From Planotetraspora mira (GTDB lineage: Bacteria > Actinomycetota > Actinomycetes > Streptosporangiales > Streptosporangiaceae): 64,000 nt of DNA. The DNA lies in assembly GCF_016863275.1 (NCBI RefSeq), contig NZ_BOOO01000006.1, positions 1-64,000 of the forward strand, read 5' to 3'. The notes beneath the pieces are model-generated. The model did not search any database. It worked only from the letters and a program-made list of their open reading frames with translations, and had not been told where the DNA came from. The position numbers and the translations under genes were made by a program. Shown here one piece after another: positions 17,252 through 25,823 of this stretch (positions are counted from its first letter, which is position 1; the number at the start of each line of letters is the position of its first letter).

Positions 17252-19318
17252 GTGCGAGTGCTGGCTGTTGTCCCCGCCCGTGGAGGTTCGGTGGGCGTAC
17301 CGCTGAAGAACCTGGAGAAGGTGGGAGGCACACCACTGGTCGCGCGAGCGGTCGCCGCGTGTCTGCAGGCAGAGCTCATCGACGAGGTCGTCGTCAGCAC
17401 CGACCACGACCGCATCGCCGAAGTGGCCGCGAACGCGGGCGCGCGCGTCGTGCACCGCCCGGCCGACATCAGCGGCTCGACCGCCTCCAGTGAGTCGGCC
17501 GTCCTCCACGCCCTGTCCGAGGGGCTCGACGAGGACCCGGAGATCGTGCTCCTGGTGCAGTGCACCAGCGCCTTCATCGACCCGGCGGACCTCGACGCGG
17601 CCATCGCGAAGGTCGTCGCGGGCGAGGCCGACTCCGTGTTCGCCGGCACCGAGACCTACGAGTTCGTCTGGACCGGCGACGGCCAGGGTGTCAACCACGA
17701 CCCCGCGACCCGTCCCCGCCGCCAGGACCGCGAGGCCCAGTTCCGCGAGACCGGCGCGTTCTACGTCATGCGGACGGCCGGCCTGCGTGAGCACGGGCAC
17801 CGCTTCTTCGGCCGGATCGCCGTCCAGCAGGTGCCGATGGAGCACGCGGTCGAGGTGGACACCCCCGAGGACCTGAAGATCGTCCGCGCTCTCGCCCCCG
17901 TCGTGGACAGGCCGCTGCCGATCGACGTCGACGCCGTGGTGACCGACTTCGACGGTGTGCACACCGACGACCGCGCGTTCGTCGACTCCGAGGGCCGCGA
18001 ACTCGTCGCCGTCAGCCGCGCCGACGGCATGGGCGTCTCGCTCCTCAAGCGGGCCGGCGTCAAGCTCCTGGTGTTGTCGTCCGAGCAGAACCCCGTGGTC
18101 GCCGCCCGCGCCGCCAAGCTCGGCGTGCCCGTCGTCCAGGGCCTGACCACCAAGCACGAGGCGCTCAGCGAGTGGATCGCGAGCGAGGGCCTCGACCCCG
18201 AGCGGGTCGCGTACATCGGCAACGACGTCAACGACCTCGCCGCGATGTCCCTCGTCGGCTGGCCGGTCACCGTGCCCGACGCCCACCCCCGGGTCCGCGC
18301 CGCCGCGCGCGTCGTGCTGTCGACCCCGGGTGGCGCGGGAGCCGTCCGCGAACTGTCCGACCGCGTGCTCGCCGCCCGGCCCGAGGCCGTCGACGCCGCT
18401 CCCGTCGCGACCGCGACGGTCTCCTCGGTCACGTCGCGCATCCAGCCCAAGCCGGTGCAGATCGGCGACGCGCTCGTCGGCCCCGGCCAGCCGGTCTACA
18501 TGATCGCTGAGATCGGCATCAACCACAACGGCGACGTCGACATCGCCCGCAGGCTGATCGACGTCGCGGCCGACGCCGGCTGCCAGGCCGTCAAGTTCCA
18601 GAAGCGGACTCCGGAGATCTGCGTGCCCATGGAGCAGCGCAGCCAGATCCGGCAGACTCCGTGGGGCGAGATGACCTACATGGAGTACAAGATCCGGACC
18701 GAGTTCGGCTACGACGAGTACTCGCAGATCGCCAAGCACTCCGAGGAGCGCGGGCTCGCCTGGTTCGCCTCCCCCTGGGACGTCCCCTCGGTCGAGTTCC
18801 TCGAGGCGATGGACGTTCCCACGCACAAGGTCGCGTCCGCCTCGATCACCGACCACGAACTGCTCCGGGCCCTCGCGAGCACCGGCAAGCCGATCATCCT
18901 GTCGACCGGCATGTCGACGCTGGAGGAGATCGACAAGGCGGTCGAGATCCTCGGCACTTCCAAGCTCGTGATGATGCACGCCACCTCGACCTACCCGCTG
19001 CCTCCTGAGGAGGCGAACCTCCGCACGATCGTCACCCTCCAGGAGAGGTACGGCGTGCCGGTCGGGTACTCGGGTCACGAGCGCGGACTGCAGATCTCGC
19101 TCGCGGCGGTCACGCTCGGCGCGGTCACCGTCGAGCGGCACATCACGCTCGACCGCACCATGTGGGGTTCGGACCACGCCGCGTCGCTCGAGCCGAGCGG
19201 CCTGGAGCACCTCGTCCGGGACATCCGCATCATCGAGAGCGCGCTCGGCGACGGCGTGAAGCGCGTCTTCCCCGGCGAGGAGGCTCCTCGCGCCCGCCTG
19301 CGCCGCACCACCGCCTGA
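17252..19318 (+). CDS. trifunctional CMP-nonulosonate synthetase / HAD phosphatase / nonulosonate synthase
   Basis: A 688-residue fusion of three steps of sialic acid-type sugar synthesis. Residues 1-220 are a CMP-sialate cytidylyltransferase (NeuA: VVPARGGS, PLKNL, SESAVLHAL). Residues 225-375 are a KdsC-like HAD phosphatase (TDFDGV with Asp232/Asp234, YIGNDVND). Residues 400-688 are a PEP-condensing synthase (NeuB: AEIGINHNG, VKFQKR, STGMSTLEEI, GYSGHE). A phosphatase in the chain suggests a 9-phosphate intermediate (Kdn-9-P or Neu5Ac-9-P), which is inference. The NeuB part ends without the usual C-terminal SAF (antifreeze-like) domain. The GTG at 17252 is chosen because GAAGGAG lies six bases before it. 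It heads a three-gene plus-strand operon. Confidence 0.92.
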   Translation: MRVLAVVPARGGSVGVPLKNLEKVGGTPLVARAVAACLQAELIDEVVVSTDHDRIAEVAANAGARVVHRPADISGSTASSESAVLHALSEGLDEDPEIVLLVQCTSAFIDPADLDAAIAKVVAGEADSVFAGTETYEFVWTGDGQGVNHDPATRPRRQDREAQFRETGAFYVMRTAGLREHGHRFFGRIAVQQVPMEHAVEVDTPEDLKIVRALAPVVDRPLPIDVDAVVTDFDGVHTDDRAFVDSEGRELVAVSRADGMGVSLLKRAGVKLLVLSSEQNPVVAARAAKLGVPVVQGLTTKHEALSEWIASEGLDPERVAYIGNDVNDLAAMSLVGWPVTVPDAHPRVRAAARVVLSTPGGAGAVRELSDRVLAARPEAVDAAPVATATVSSVTSRIQPKPVQIGDALVGPGQPVYMIAEIGINHNGDVDIARRLIDVAADAGCQAVKFQKRTPEICVPMEQRSQIRQTPWGEMTYMEYKIRTEFGYDEYSQIAKHSEERGLAWFASPWDVPSVEFLEAMDVPTHKVASASITDHELLRALASTGKPIILSTGMSTLEEIDKAVEILGTSKLVMMHATSTYPLPPEEANLRTIVTLQERYGVPVGYSGHERGLQISLAAVTLGAVTVERHITLDRTMWGSDHAASLEPSGLEHLVRDIRIIESALGDGVKRVFPGEEAPRARLRRTTA

Positions 19319-19331
19319 TCGCGGAGGGCTG

Positions 19332-20273
19332 GTGATCACACTTTCGGTCGTCGTGCCGGTCCGTGACGGGGACCCGTACATCGCCGACGCTCTGACCTCG
19401 CTGGTCCGGAACGTGTCGGACACGTTCCGGACCGAGGTCATCGTGATCGACGACGGATCGGTCGACGCCACCCCGGAAGTCGTCGACGACTTCCGGGGCG
19501 AGTTGCCGGGGCTGTCCGTCATCAGGAACCCGGTTCCCGTTGGGCTGGCGGACGCCCGGAACCTCGGCCTGAAGCTGGCCACCGGCCGATACGTGACCTT
19601 CCTCGACGGCGACGACTGGCTGGCGCCCGGTTACCTGGCCCAGTTGGTGTCGGCGATCGACGGGCTCGGTTGCGACTTCCTCCGGGTCGACCACGTCCGG
19701 GCGGACGGCCGGAAGCGGGAGACCTTTCGCGCGCCGGAGGCCCGGCGCAACGTCGTGCTGAGCCCCCGCGACTCGATCCTCCCCACCGACGCCAAGACGA
19801 TGGTCGACTACGCCTTCGCCTGGGCCGGGATCTACCGGCGCGAGCTGGGCGATCTGCTCACCTTCCCCAGCGGACTGCACACGGCGGAGGACCGCCCGTG
19901 GATCTGGCGGCTCCACCAGCGGGCGCGGTCGTACGCCATGGTCTCGCTCGCGGGGGTGTTCTACCGGCGGGGCCTGCCCGCCTCACTCACCCAGATCGGC
20001 GACGAGCGGCAACTGCACTTCTTCGACGCCTTCGACCTGGTCCTGGCGGAGGTGGAGGAGGAGTTCCAGCCCAAGGCGATCCGGATGTTCTGCGCGCTCC
20101 TGGCCAATCATCTGGAGAACGGCAGCCGGTTCACCCAGGAGATCGCGGAACAGTTCGAAGGCAGGGGCGGGGCCACGCTCACCCGGCTTCCCGCCGATCT
20201 GGTCGACGACGCGATCGCGAGCTTCGAGCCTGCCCGGCAGACTATGCTGCTCCGCCTGAGGGAGGACTCGTGA
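19332..20273 (+). CDS. GT2 family glycosyltransferase
   Basis: A 313-residue GT-A fold transferase: start strand ITLSVVVPVRDG, nucleotide-binding VIDDGS, and the metal-binding DxD region FLDGDDW (about residues 93-99), then an acceptor part with HTAEDRPWIW. The GTG at 19332 has GGAGGG close upstream. It is 13 bases after the trifunctional gene and overlaps the next gene by four bases, so it belongs to the same polymer pathway. It could start or decorate the chain. Donor and acceptor are not known. Confidence 0.88.
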   Translation: MITLSVVVPVRDGDPYIADALTSLVRNVSDTFRTEVIVIDDGSVDATPEVVDDFRGELPGLSVIRNPVPVGLADARNLGLKLATGRYVTFLDGDDWLAPGYLAQLVSAIDGLGCDFLRVDHVRADGRKRETFRAPEARRNVVLSPRDSILPTDAKTMVDYAFAWAGIYRRELGDLLTFPSGLHTAEDRPWIWRLHQRARSYAMVSLAGVFYRRGLPASLTQIGDERQLHFFDAFDLVLAEVEEEFQPKAIRMFCALLANHLENGSRFTQEIAEQFEGRGGATLTRLPADLVDDAIASFEPARQTMLLRLREDS

Positions 20274-21538
20274 CCCAGGTGTTCCACGCATCGCGGTTCT
20301 TCGGAGCGATGACGCTGGCCGCCGCGATCGACGCGGGCGCGTTCGGGCCCGCCGCCGGCCAGCGGCGGGTGCTGCTCGTGTCGAACAACGCCGACATCCC
20401 GGAGATCACGCTCCCACTCGACAAGACCCCCGGGTTCGCCGCGTTGCGGGACCGGTTCGACGCGGTCCATTCCTGGAACGAGATCATCGCGCCCCTGCAC
20501 CCGTCCGACTGGAAGGCCAGGGCGGTCGAGGCTCCCCTGTTCGGACGGCTGCTCGAGTCCCATCTGGGCATCGACACGCTCGACGAGCTGGTGCTCGAAT
20601 CAGTGATCGTCTCCCCCGCCCGGACGCTGCCCGGGCTGTTCAAGGACTGTCGGCTCACCATCTACGCCGACGGCCTCATGGCGCACAGTCCGACCCGTGA
20701 CCCCCTGCCGGCGGAGATCTCCGCGCGCATCACGCGGCTGATCCATCTCGACATGCTCCCGGGGCTCACCCCGCTGCTCCTGAGCGAGCACGGCGTCCCC
20801 CCCGAGGCGCTGCCCGCCGCGGCCTTCCGCCGGGTCGTCGAGCAGGTCGCCGCCACGGAGACCGGCGAGGTCGAGGGGGACGCCGTGATCCTCGGGCAGT
20901 ACCTCTCGTCGCTGGGCATCCTCACGGCGGACGAGGAAGCCGATCTGCACGCGGCGATGCTCGGCGCGCTCAAGGCCCGGGGACATCGAACGGTGGTCTT
21001 CAAGCCCCACCCCGCGGCGGGGCGCCGCCAGAGCATGCGGCTCAAGCACGTCGCCGACGAGTTGAGCGTGCGGCTCGTGCAGGCGGGCGAGCACACCCCC
21101 GCCGAGGCCCTGTTCGCCAGACTGCGGCCCGCGCTGGTCGTGAGCTGCTTCTCCACCGCGCTGGCGACCGCGCGCCACTTCTTCGGCCTGCCGGTGGCGA
21201 CCATGGGGACCGATCTGCTGCTGGAGCGGCTCGCGCCGTACGAGAACAGCAATCGGATACCGGTCACGATCGTCGATGCGACCGTGCCCCGGCTCGCCGC
21301 CGACGGCTCCCTCACGGAGCCGCCTCCCGTCGATGTGAAGGCGCTGACCGACGCGGTGGCGTACTGCATGCAGAGTGATCGCCATGCCGGTCTCCGGGAA
21401 GCCGCCCGGGCGTACGTCAAGGCGAACGGAAGCGCGCGGTATTTCAAGATGCGGCGGCTCGAAGCCCTGGACCTGGTTCCCGAGCCTGAGCCCGAGCCGG
21501 AACCCGCGTCGCGGCTGCGCCGCCTCATCGGCCGCTAG
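20270..21538 (+). CDS. polysialyltransferase-like protein (PF07388 type)
   Basis: A 422-residue protein resembling the alpha-2,8-polysialyltransferase family of bacterial capsule and teichulosonic acid loci. Features seen: an N-terminal Rossmann-like VLLVSNNADIPEI, an IYADGLMAHS segment, VFKPHPAAGRR with the His-Pro motif of such transferases, and a CFSTALAT Ser/Thr motif near the C-terminal nucleotide site. It would extend the nonulosonic acid chain from CMP-sugar made by the first gene. The C-terminus has a short Glu-Pro run (EPEPEPEPEP). The GTG start overlaps the GT2 stop (GTGA), with GGAGG just upstream. Confidence 0.8.
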   Translation: MTQVFHASRFFGAMTLAAAIDAGAFGPAAGQRRVLLVSNNADIPEITLPLDKTPGFAALRDRFDAVHSWNEIIAPLHPSDWKARAVEAPLFGRLLESHLGIDTLDELVLESVIVSPARTLPGLFKDCRLTIYADGLMAHSPTRDPLPAEISARITRLIHLDMLPGLTPLLLSEHGVPPEALPAAAFRRVVEQVAATETGEVEGDAVILGQYLSSLGILTADEEADLHAAMLGALKARGHRTVVFKPHPAAGRRQSMRLKHVADELSVRLVQAGEHTPAEALFARLRPALVVSCFSTALATARHFFGLPVATMGTDLLLERLAPYENSNRIPVTIVDATVPRLAADGSLTEPPPVDVKALTDAVAYCMQSDRHAGLREAARAYVKANGSARYFKMRRLEALDLVPEPEPEPEPASRLRRLIGR

Positions 21539-21587
21539 CGGTTTCGCCCGCGCCCACGTCATCCGATCCGGCGACCGCCACAAACAG

Positions 21588-21634
21588 CAGACCCGCGTCC
21601 CGCCGTGGTTTCCGGCGGGACGCGGGTCTGTTTT
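21588..21634. terminator. strong bidirectional terminator
   Basis: Perfect 17-bp stem CAGACCCGCGTCCCGCC (21588-21604) / 21614-21630 with a nine-base loop, followed by TTTT. It separates the plus-strand polymer operon from the two convergent minus-strand genes. Confidence 0.92.
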
Positions 21635-21642
21635 CCGACGCT

Positions 21643-22863
21643 TCAGAACGCCTTGAGGTAGCGGCGCATCCGCCGCTTGGCGCGATAGCCGTACCGGAGC
21701 ACCTTGGGAGGGACCTCCAGGCGGAGGCGGGCACGGCGGCGGGCCGTGGCGTGCTCGGGTCCGTCGAGCACGGAGCGGGCCGGGACGAGGGTGCCCGCCT
21801 GGGCGGCCGCCACCAGCCCTGACACCCGGTCGACCCAGTCACTGGCCGAGGCGTCATGGAAGTAGTTGGCCTCGCACCATGCCTCCGTCGGCATCCGGAA
21901 GTCGGCCTTGGCCAGGTCCTCCATGGTGCCGAGGGAGCCGCTGCCCTCGAAGACGAGGTTGATCATTTCGGCGCTGACCCCGAAGTCGGACAACACGAGC
22001 AGCGGCACCCGCTGGGCGATCGCCTCGAGTGCGGCGGTCGAGCTGACCGTGACGAAGCCCGCGGCGTGGGTCAGGTGCTCGTGCATCGGGCCGGCGGCGA
22101 AACGGACGGCGTCCTCACGTACCCGGCCCTCCGCCACCATCGACGTCCAGAGCCGCTCGTAGTGGTGGCGCTCGTTGTGCGTCTGCCGTTCCGAGTCGCG
22201 GGCCCGCAGCTTGACCACGACGTCGAGGTCGGGCCGGTTCGCGGCGAGGGCGGCGAGGGCGAGCAGCACCTGCTCGCGCTCCTCGCGGCGCCGCGGCACC
22301 TTGGCCTGGGTCGCGAAGATCACGCGGTCGCGGGCGCCCTGCGGGGCGGGCGCTCCGAGGTCGAGGTACGGCAGGCGGGCCAGCGCCACCCCGCCGCCTC
22401 CGCCGAGCTCACGACCGATCGCGGAGAACTCGGCGACCTCCCGGCCGCTGTGGACCACGAACAGGTCACAGCCGCTGCGGAACAGCCAGGCCTTCTCCGT
22501 GGCGGGGACCGAGATGCCGGGCAGCCCCGACACGAACACCGGGCGGGGCCGCAGGTCGGCGAGGATGTCCGCGGCGAGCACGTCGACGACGGGGCCGGTG
22601 CAGGCGAGCAGGACGACGTCGGGGCGGAACCGCTCGGCGTTCTTGCGCAACTGCCTCGACGAGACGACCGCGGGGAGCGTCTCCTGTCCGGTCCCGGCGA
22701 CCCTGGTGCCGCTCACGGCGGCGGCGATCTGACTTTCCGAAGGAGCGATGGGGGTCCGGACGACCGCCATTTCGGTCGGCCACGACGCTGGAAGCGTGTC
22801 GAGCAGGCCCGCGGCCCACTTCAGATAGGAATCAGCGTCGGCGACGGCGAGCACGCGGGTCAA
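21643..22863 (-). CDS. DUF6716-type putative glycosyltransferase
   Basis: A 406-residue protein that I match to the actinobacterial DUF6716 family, annotated as a putative glycosyltransferase. It has a GT-B look: N-terminal MTRVLAVADADSYLKWA, LLACTGPVVDVL, VFVSGLPG, and a C-terminal part with VSSTAALEAIAQRVPLLVLSDFG, a Ser-Ser-Thr nucleotide motif like that in polysialyltransferase-type enzymes. The start codon is TTG at 22863, overlapping the stop of the upstream gene (TTGA), with GGAAAGG seven bases before. Lying next to the nonulosonic acid genes, it may add a sugar to the same polymer. The last 40 residues are strongly basic, which may hold it to the membrane. Confidence 0.7.
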   Translation of the reverse strand: MTRVLAVADADSYLKWAAGLLDTLPASWPTEMAVVRTPIAPSESQIAAAVSGTRVAGTGQETLPAVVSSRQLRKNAERFRPDVVLLACTGPVVDVLAADILADLRPRPVFVSGLPGISVPATEKAWLFRSGCDLFVVHSGREVAEFSAIGRELGGGGGVALARLPYLDLGAPAPQGARDRVIFATQAKVPRRREEREQVLLALAALAANRPDLDVVVKLRARDSERQTHNERHHYERLWTSMVAEGRVREDAVRFAAGPMHEHLTHAAGFVTVSSTAALEAIAQRVPLLVLSDFGVSAEMINLVFEGSGSLGTMEDLAKADFRMPTEAWCEANYFHDASASDWVDRVSGLVAAAQAGTLVPARSVLDGPEHATARRRARLRLEVPPKVLRYGYRAKRRMRRYLKAF

Positions 22864-23993
22864 GAAGCAACCTTTCCGGGGTCCGGGGTCGTCCCCGGAC
22901 GAACACTGCCGGGGTCAGGGGTCGTCCCCGGATGAACGACATTGCCGGAGCCCGGGGTCGCCCCCGGCTGCGGTCTGCCGGAGCCTGGCTCGGCTTCCGG
23001 AGTGCCGTGGTGGGCGAACTGCTGCAGATGGGTGCGCAGCGACGGTCCGGCCGAGGCCGTCCACCAGTCGTCGGGCACCTCGACGGTCTCCACGGGCACG
23101 CCGCGGGCCGCGAGCAGCACGCGCAAGGAGGTCACCGCGGTGGACGGCATGCTCAGCACACGCTGGTCGGGACCGAGGTCCCGCAGGGTCATCTCCACGG
23201 GGATGCCGACGTCGCTGACGGTGAGGCCGGGGATCCTGCTCACCCGCTCGAGGTCACGGGGGTCCTCGCGCCGGTGCGGGTAATACGCGATCGGCTCGCC
23301 GATGCTCTCCAGCCAGGCGAGGTAGCGGTCCCGGTGGATCAGGCCGTTCCTGACGAGGGAGGTGCCGAGCACGATGGTGCGCTCCTGCGGCGGCCGCTCG
23401 CTGGGCTGGGACCGCAGCCAGGCGAAGTCGTGCATGACGAGCCGGGTGCCGGTCTTCCGCACGGCCTGGGCGAGGTCGTCGGGGACGGGTAACGCGGTGA
23501 AGACGGTGAGTTTCCGGCTCCGGAGGCGGAACCCCGCGGTCGCCCCGAGCACCGACCGGCCGAAGCTCGCCTTGCCTCTGGCCCGCAGCAGCGGCCGGCG
23601 TGAGCTGAGCAACTCCAGCAGGTGAATGGTGGCGAGACCGTCGTCGACCAGAATCGTGCGGCCGGGGATCGAGGTGACCAGCGCGAACTGGACCCGCCCG
23701 GAGAAGGCGTCGCCGACGGCCCAGGTGCGGCCGGGTCGCGGCATGCGCCCCGACGGCTCCTCGAACGCGAGCCCCTCGGGAAGGCGAAGGCCGTTGAGCG
23801 CTTTACGGGTGAGCCTCAAGGCGGGCAGCCCCGCACGCGGCACGACGCGGGTCTCAGACCCGAGGAGCCCCGCGTGGTGGGCTTCCACCACGCACAGGAG
23901 CTGCAGTGGGGATTCCACCCACGCGACGGCCGACCCTTGCTCATCGACGTGGTGGCGACCCTCGATATCCACGCCCCGTAATGACCCATTCAC
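22860..23993 (-). CDS. putative sialyltransferase-like (GT52/polysialyltransferase-type) protein
   Basis: A 377-residue protein with weak but suggestive transferase motifs: SPLQLLCVVEA near the N-terminus, ILVDDGLATIHLLEL, AYYPHRRED, and SMPSTAVTSLRVLLAARG. This D-D-G / H-R / S-T-A order recalls bacterial GT52 and polysialyltransferase families. Function is inferred from these motifs and from the neighbours. The GTG at 23993 begins the frame; no ATG is available before the conserved core. Its C-terminus is a Pro/Gly/Thr tail with three degenerate repeats (GTTPDPGSV type). It overlaps the DUF6716 gene by four bases, so the two are coupled. Confidence 0.6.
   Translation of the reverse strand: MNGSLRGVDIEGRHHVDEQGSAVAWVESPLQLLCVVEAHHAGLLGSETRVVPRAGLPALRLTRKALNGLRLPEGLAFEEPSGRMPRPGRTWAVGDAFSGRVQFALVTSIPGRTILVDDGLATIHLLELLSSRRPLLRARGKASFGRSVLGATAGFRLRSRKLTVFTALPVPDDLAQAVRKTGTRLVMHDFAWLRSQPSERPPQERTIVLGTSLVRNGLIHRDRYLAWLESIGEPIAYYPHRREDPRDLERVSRIPGLTVSDVGIPVEMTLRDLGPDQRVLSMPSTAVTSLRVLLAARGVPVETVEVPDDWWTASAGPSLRTHLQQFAHHGTPEAEPGSGRPQPGATPGSGNVVHPGTTPDPGSVRPGTTPDPGKVAS
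22868..22985. repeat. in-frame C-terminal repeats, 33-39-base units
   Basis: Three degenerate copies of a G/C-rich unit centred on GGGGTCGTCCCCGG, each itself palindromic, encode the tail PGATPGSG / PGTTPDPGS / PGTTPDPGK of the GT52-like protein. Their hairpin potential close to the start of the next gene could also affect coupling. Confidence 0.7.
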
Positions 23994-24142
23994 GACCTGT
24001 CCAGAATAGCCAGCGAAGACTACAGCGGCAGGAACATGCGGTGAACGGAGGTTGAAAGGATCTTCATTCCTCGCCGTCCATGCCGACCGGGCATGGCCCG
24101 CCCGCCGTGATCGACTCGTGACGTCCCCCAGGCGGCCGAATA

Positions 24143-24159
24143 ATACGGTTTGTCCGTAT
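24143..24159. promoter_or_regulatory. inverted repeat upstream of the sulfatase gene
   Basis: Perfect ATACGG-N5-CCGTAT in an AT-rich stretch of the 228-base spacer 23994-24221 between the divergent GT52-like and sulfatase genes. A regulator site is possible. I could not place a convincing promoter. Confidence 0.35.
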
Positions 24160-24221
24160 ATGCGAACGTTGTGTACTCATTCGATTACAGGACGTGCGTT
24201 TTTCCTGGTGGGCCGTTGGCA

Positions 24222-25730
24222 ATGTTCTACGCCGTGCCCCTTACGAAGAGATCCAGAGGATGGTGGCCCTGGCTCGCCGGCGCACTCGTCTTGTGTACGG
24301 CGTTCTCCAGCGCCGCTCACGGCGAACCAGCGCCATCTCAGCGGCCGAACATCGTCTTCATCCTGACTGATGACCTGAACGCGACCGACCTGCAGAGATT
24401 TCCCAACATCTGGAATCTGCTCGTCCGGCAGGGGGCGTCGTTCTCGCACTTCTTCGTCACCAACCCGTGGTGCTGCCCGTCCCGGTCGTCGATTCTCCGC
24501 TCGCAATACGTGCACAGCCACGGGGTGGTGAGCAACCGGCTGCCGACAGGCGGTTTCGCGAGGTTCCGGCCGCTGGAGGAATCCACCGTCGGGACCTGGA
24601 TGCACGATGCGGGATATCGCACCGGACTGCTCGGCAAGTACCTCAACCAGTACCCCCTGGGTGCGTCCTGGTCGTACGTCCCGCCCGGCTGGGACCAGTG
24701 GGCGGTGCCCGTCACCCGCCTCTACCAGGAGTACGGCTACGCGCTCAACGAGAACGGGACGATCTTCCAGTACGGCAACACCTCCGGGGACTACCTCGAA
24801 GACGTGATCAGCGCGAAGGCCGACAGGTTCGTCTCGCAGAGCGGCGAGAACCCCTTCTTCCTCTATCTCGCTCCCGTCGCCCCCCACCTGCCGGCCAACC
24901 ACTCTCCCCGCCATGACCTGGCCTTCGCGGGTGAGCCCGCGCCCCGGACGCTCTCGTTCGACCAGCAGGACCTGTCGGCCGAGCCGCTCTGGCTGCAGCA
25001 GCGGCCGCCGCTCACCGCCAGGGACGTGCGGCAGATGGACACGATCTATCAGAACCGCGCGCGGGCGATGCTCGGCGTGGACGACATGGTCGGCAAGCTC
25101 GTCACGTCGCTCCAGCAGTCGGGGCAGCTCGACAACACCTACATCTTCTTCGCCTCCGACAACGGCTTCCATCTGGGCCAGCACCGGCTTGAGCCCGGCA
25201 AGACGACGCCGTTCGAGGAGGACATCCGGATCCCCATGATCGTCAGGGGGCCCGGCATCGCCCCCGGCAGCACGATCGACCAGCTGTCCTCGACCGTCGA
25301 CCTGTCCCCCACCTTCGCCGAGCTGGGAAAGGCCTCGACTCCGCCGTTCGCCGAGGGCCGGTCGCTCGTCCCGCTGCTGCAGGGACGCAAGGTCCCGTGG
25401 CGCGACGCGGCGCTGGTCGAGTTCGTGCACGCGGCCTACTCGCCGCTGTGCCCGCCCACCTACAACGCGCTGCGCACCGCGCAGTACGCCTACGTGGAGT
25501 ACGAGACCGGAGAGCGGCAACTCTACGATCTGTACGCCGATCCGAACGAGATGCACAACATCGCGGCGACGGCCGACCCCCAGCTCGTCGCCACGCTGTC
25601 GGCACGACTGGCCGCACTGCACGCGTGCAACGGCGAGACCTGCCGCATCGCGGACTCCTCCGATCAGTCCGCGGTACGCCTGGCCAGGGCGCCCCCCGCG
25701 AGGGGCGGGGGCGCCCAGGCTTTCGCGTGA
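24222..25730 (+). CDS. secreted type I (formylglycine) sulfatase
   Basis: A 502-residue arylsulfatase-superfamily enzyme that hydrolyses sulfate esters, related to GlcNAc-6-sulfatases. The metal pair is Asp50-Asp51 (ILTDDLN). The modification site is Cys84 in C-C-P-S-R (CxPxR), which would be converted to formylglycine, and GKYLNQ and SDNGFHLGQHR complete the site. The signal peptide is KRSRGWW plus a hydrophobic stretch to SSAAHG (about residue 34), so it acts outside the cell. The ATG at 24222 is chosen over an upstream in-frame start at 24150 because it gives a normal signal peptide. It sits beside a surface polymer cluster; a link is inference. The last codons form a perfect hairpin. Confidence 0.88.
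   Translation: MFYAVPLTKRSRGWWPWLAGALVLCTAFSSAAHGEPAPSQRPNIVFILTDDLNATDLQRFPNIWNLLVRQGASFSHFFVTNPWCCPSRSSILRSQYVHSHGVVSNRLPTGGFARFRPLEESTVGTWMHDAGYRTGLLGKYLNQYPLGASWSYVPPGWDQWAVPVTRLYQEYGYALNENGTIFQYGNTSGDYLEDVISAKADRFVSQSGENPFFLYLAPVAPHLPANHSPRHDLAFAGEPAPRTLSFDQQDLSAEPLWLQQRPPLTARDVRQMDTIYQNRARAMLGVDDMVGKLVTSLQQSGQLDNTYIFFASDNGFHLGQHRLEPGKTTPFEEDIRIPMIVRGPGIAPGSTIDQLSSTVDLSPTFAELGKASTPPFAEGRSLVPLLQGRKVPWRDAALVEFVHAAYSPLCPPTYNALRTAQYAYVEYETGERQLYDLYADPNEMHNIAATADPQLVATLSARLAALHACNGETCRIADSSDQSAVRLARAPPARGGGAQAFA
25687..25716 (+). terminator. hairpin inside the 3' end of the sulfatase gene
   Basis: Perfect 10-bp stem GGGCGCCCCC (25687-25696) / GGGGGCGCCC (25707-25716), followed by AGGCTTTCGCG. 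It lies within the last 15 codons (ARAPPARGGGAQAFA), so the stem is also coding sequence. Confidence 0.55.
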
Positions 25731-25777
25731 CCGGCCGCGCGATCCTCCCGCGCGACCTGTCCGCCTGATCCGTCACC

Positions 25778-25809
25778 AGCGGCCACCGCCCGTCCGGGCG
25801 GTGGCCGCT
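25778..25809 (+). terminator. sulfatase terminator
   Basis: Near-perfect long stem AGCGGCCACCGCCCG (25778-25792) / CGGGCGGTGGCCGCT (25795-25809) with a minimal loop, followed by CATCGTTTCC. It is the second hairpin after the sulfatase and the stronger one. Confidence 0.85.
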
Positions 25810-25823
25810 CATCGTTTCCACGA

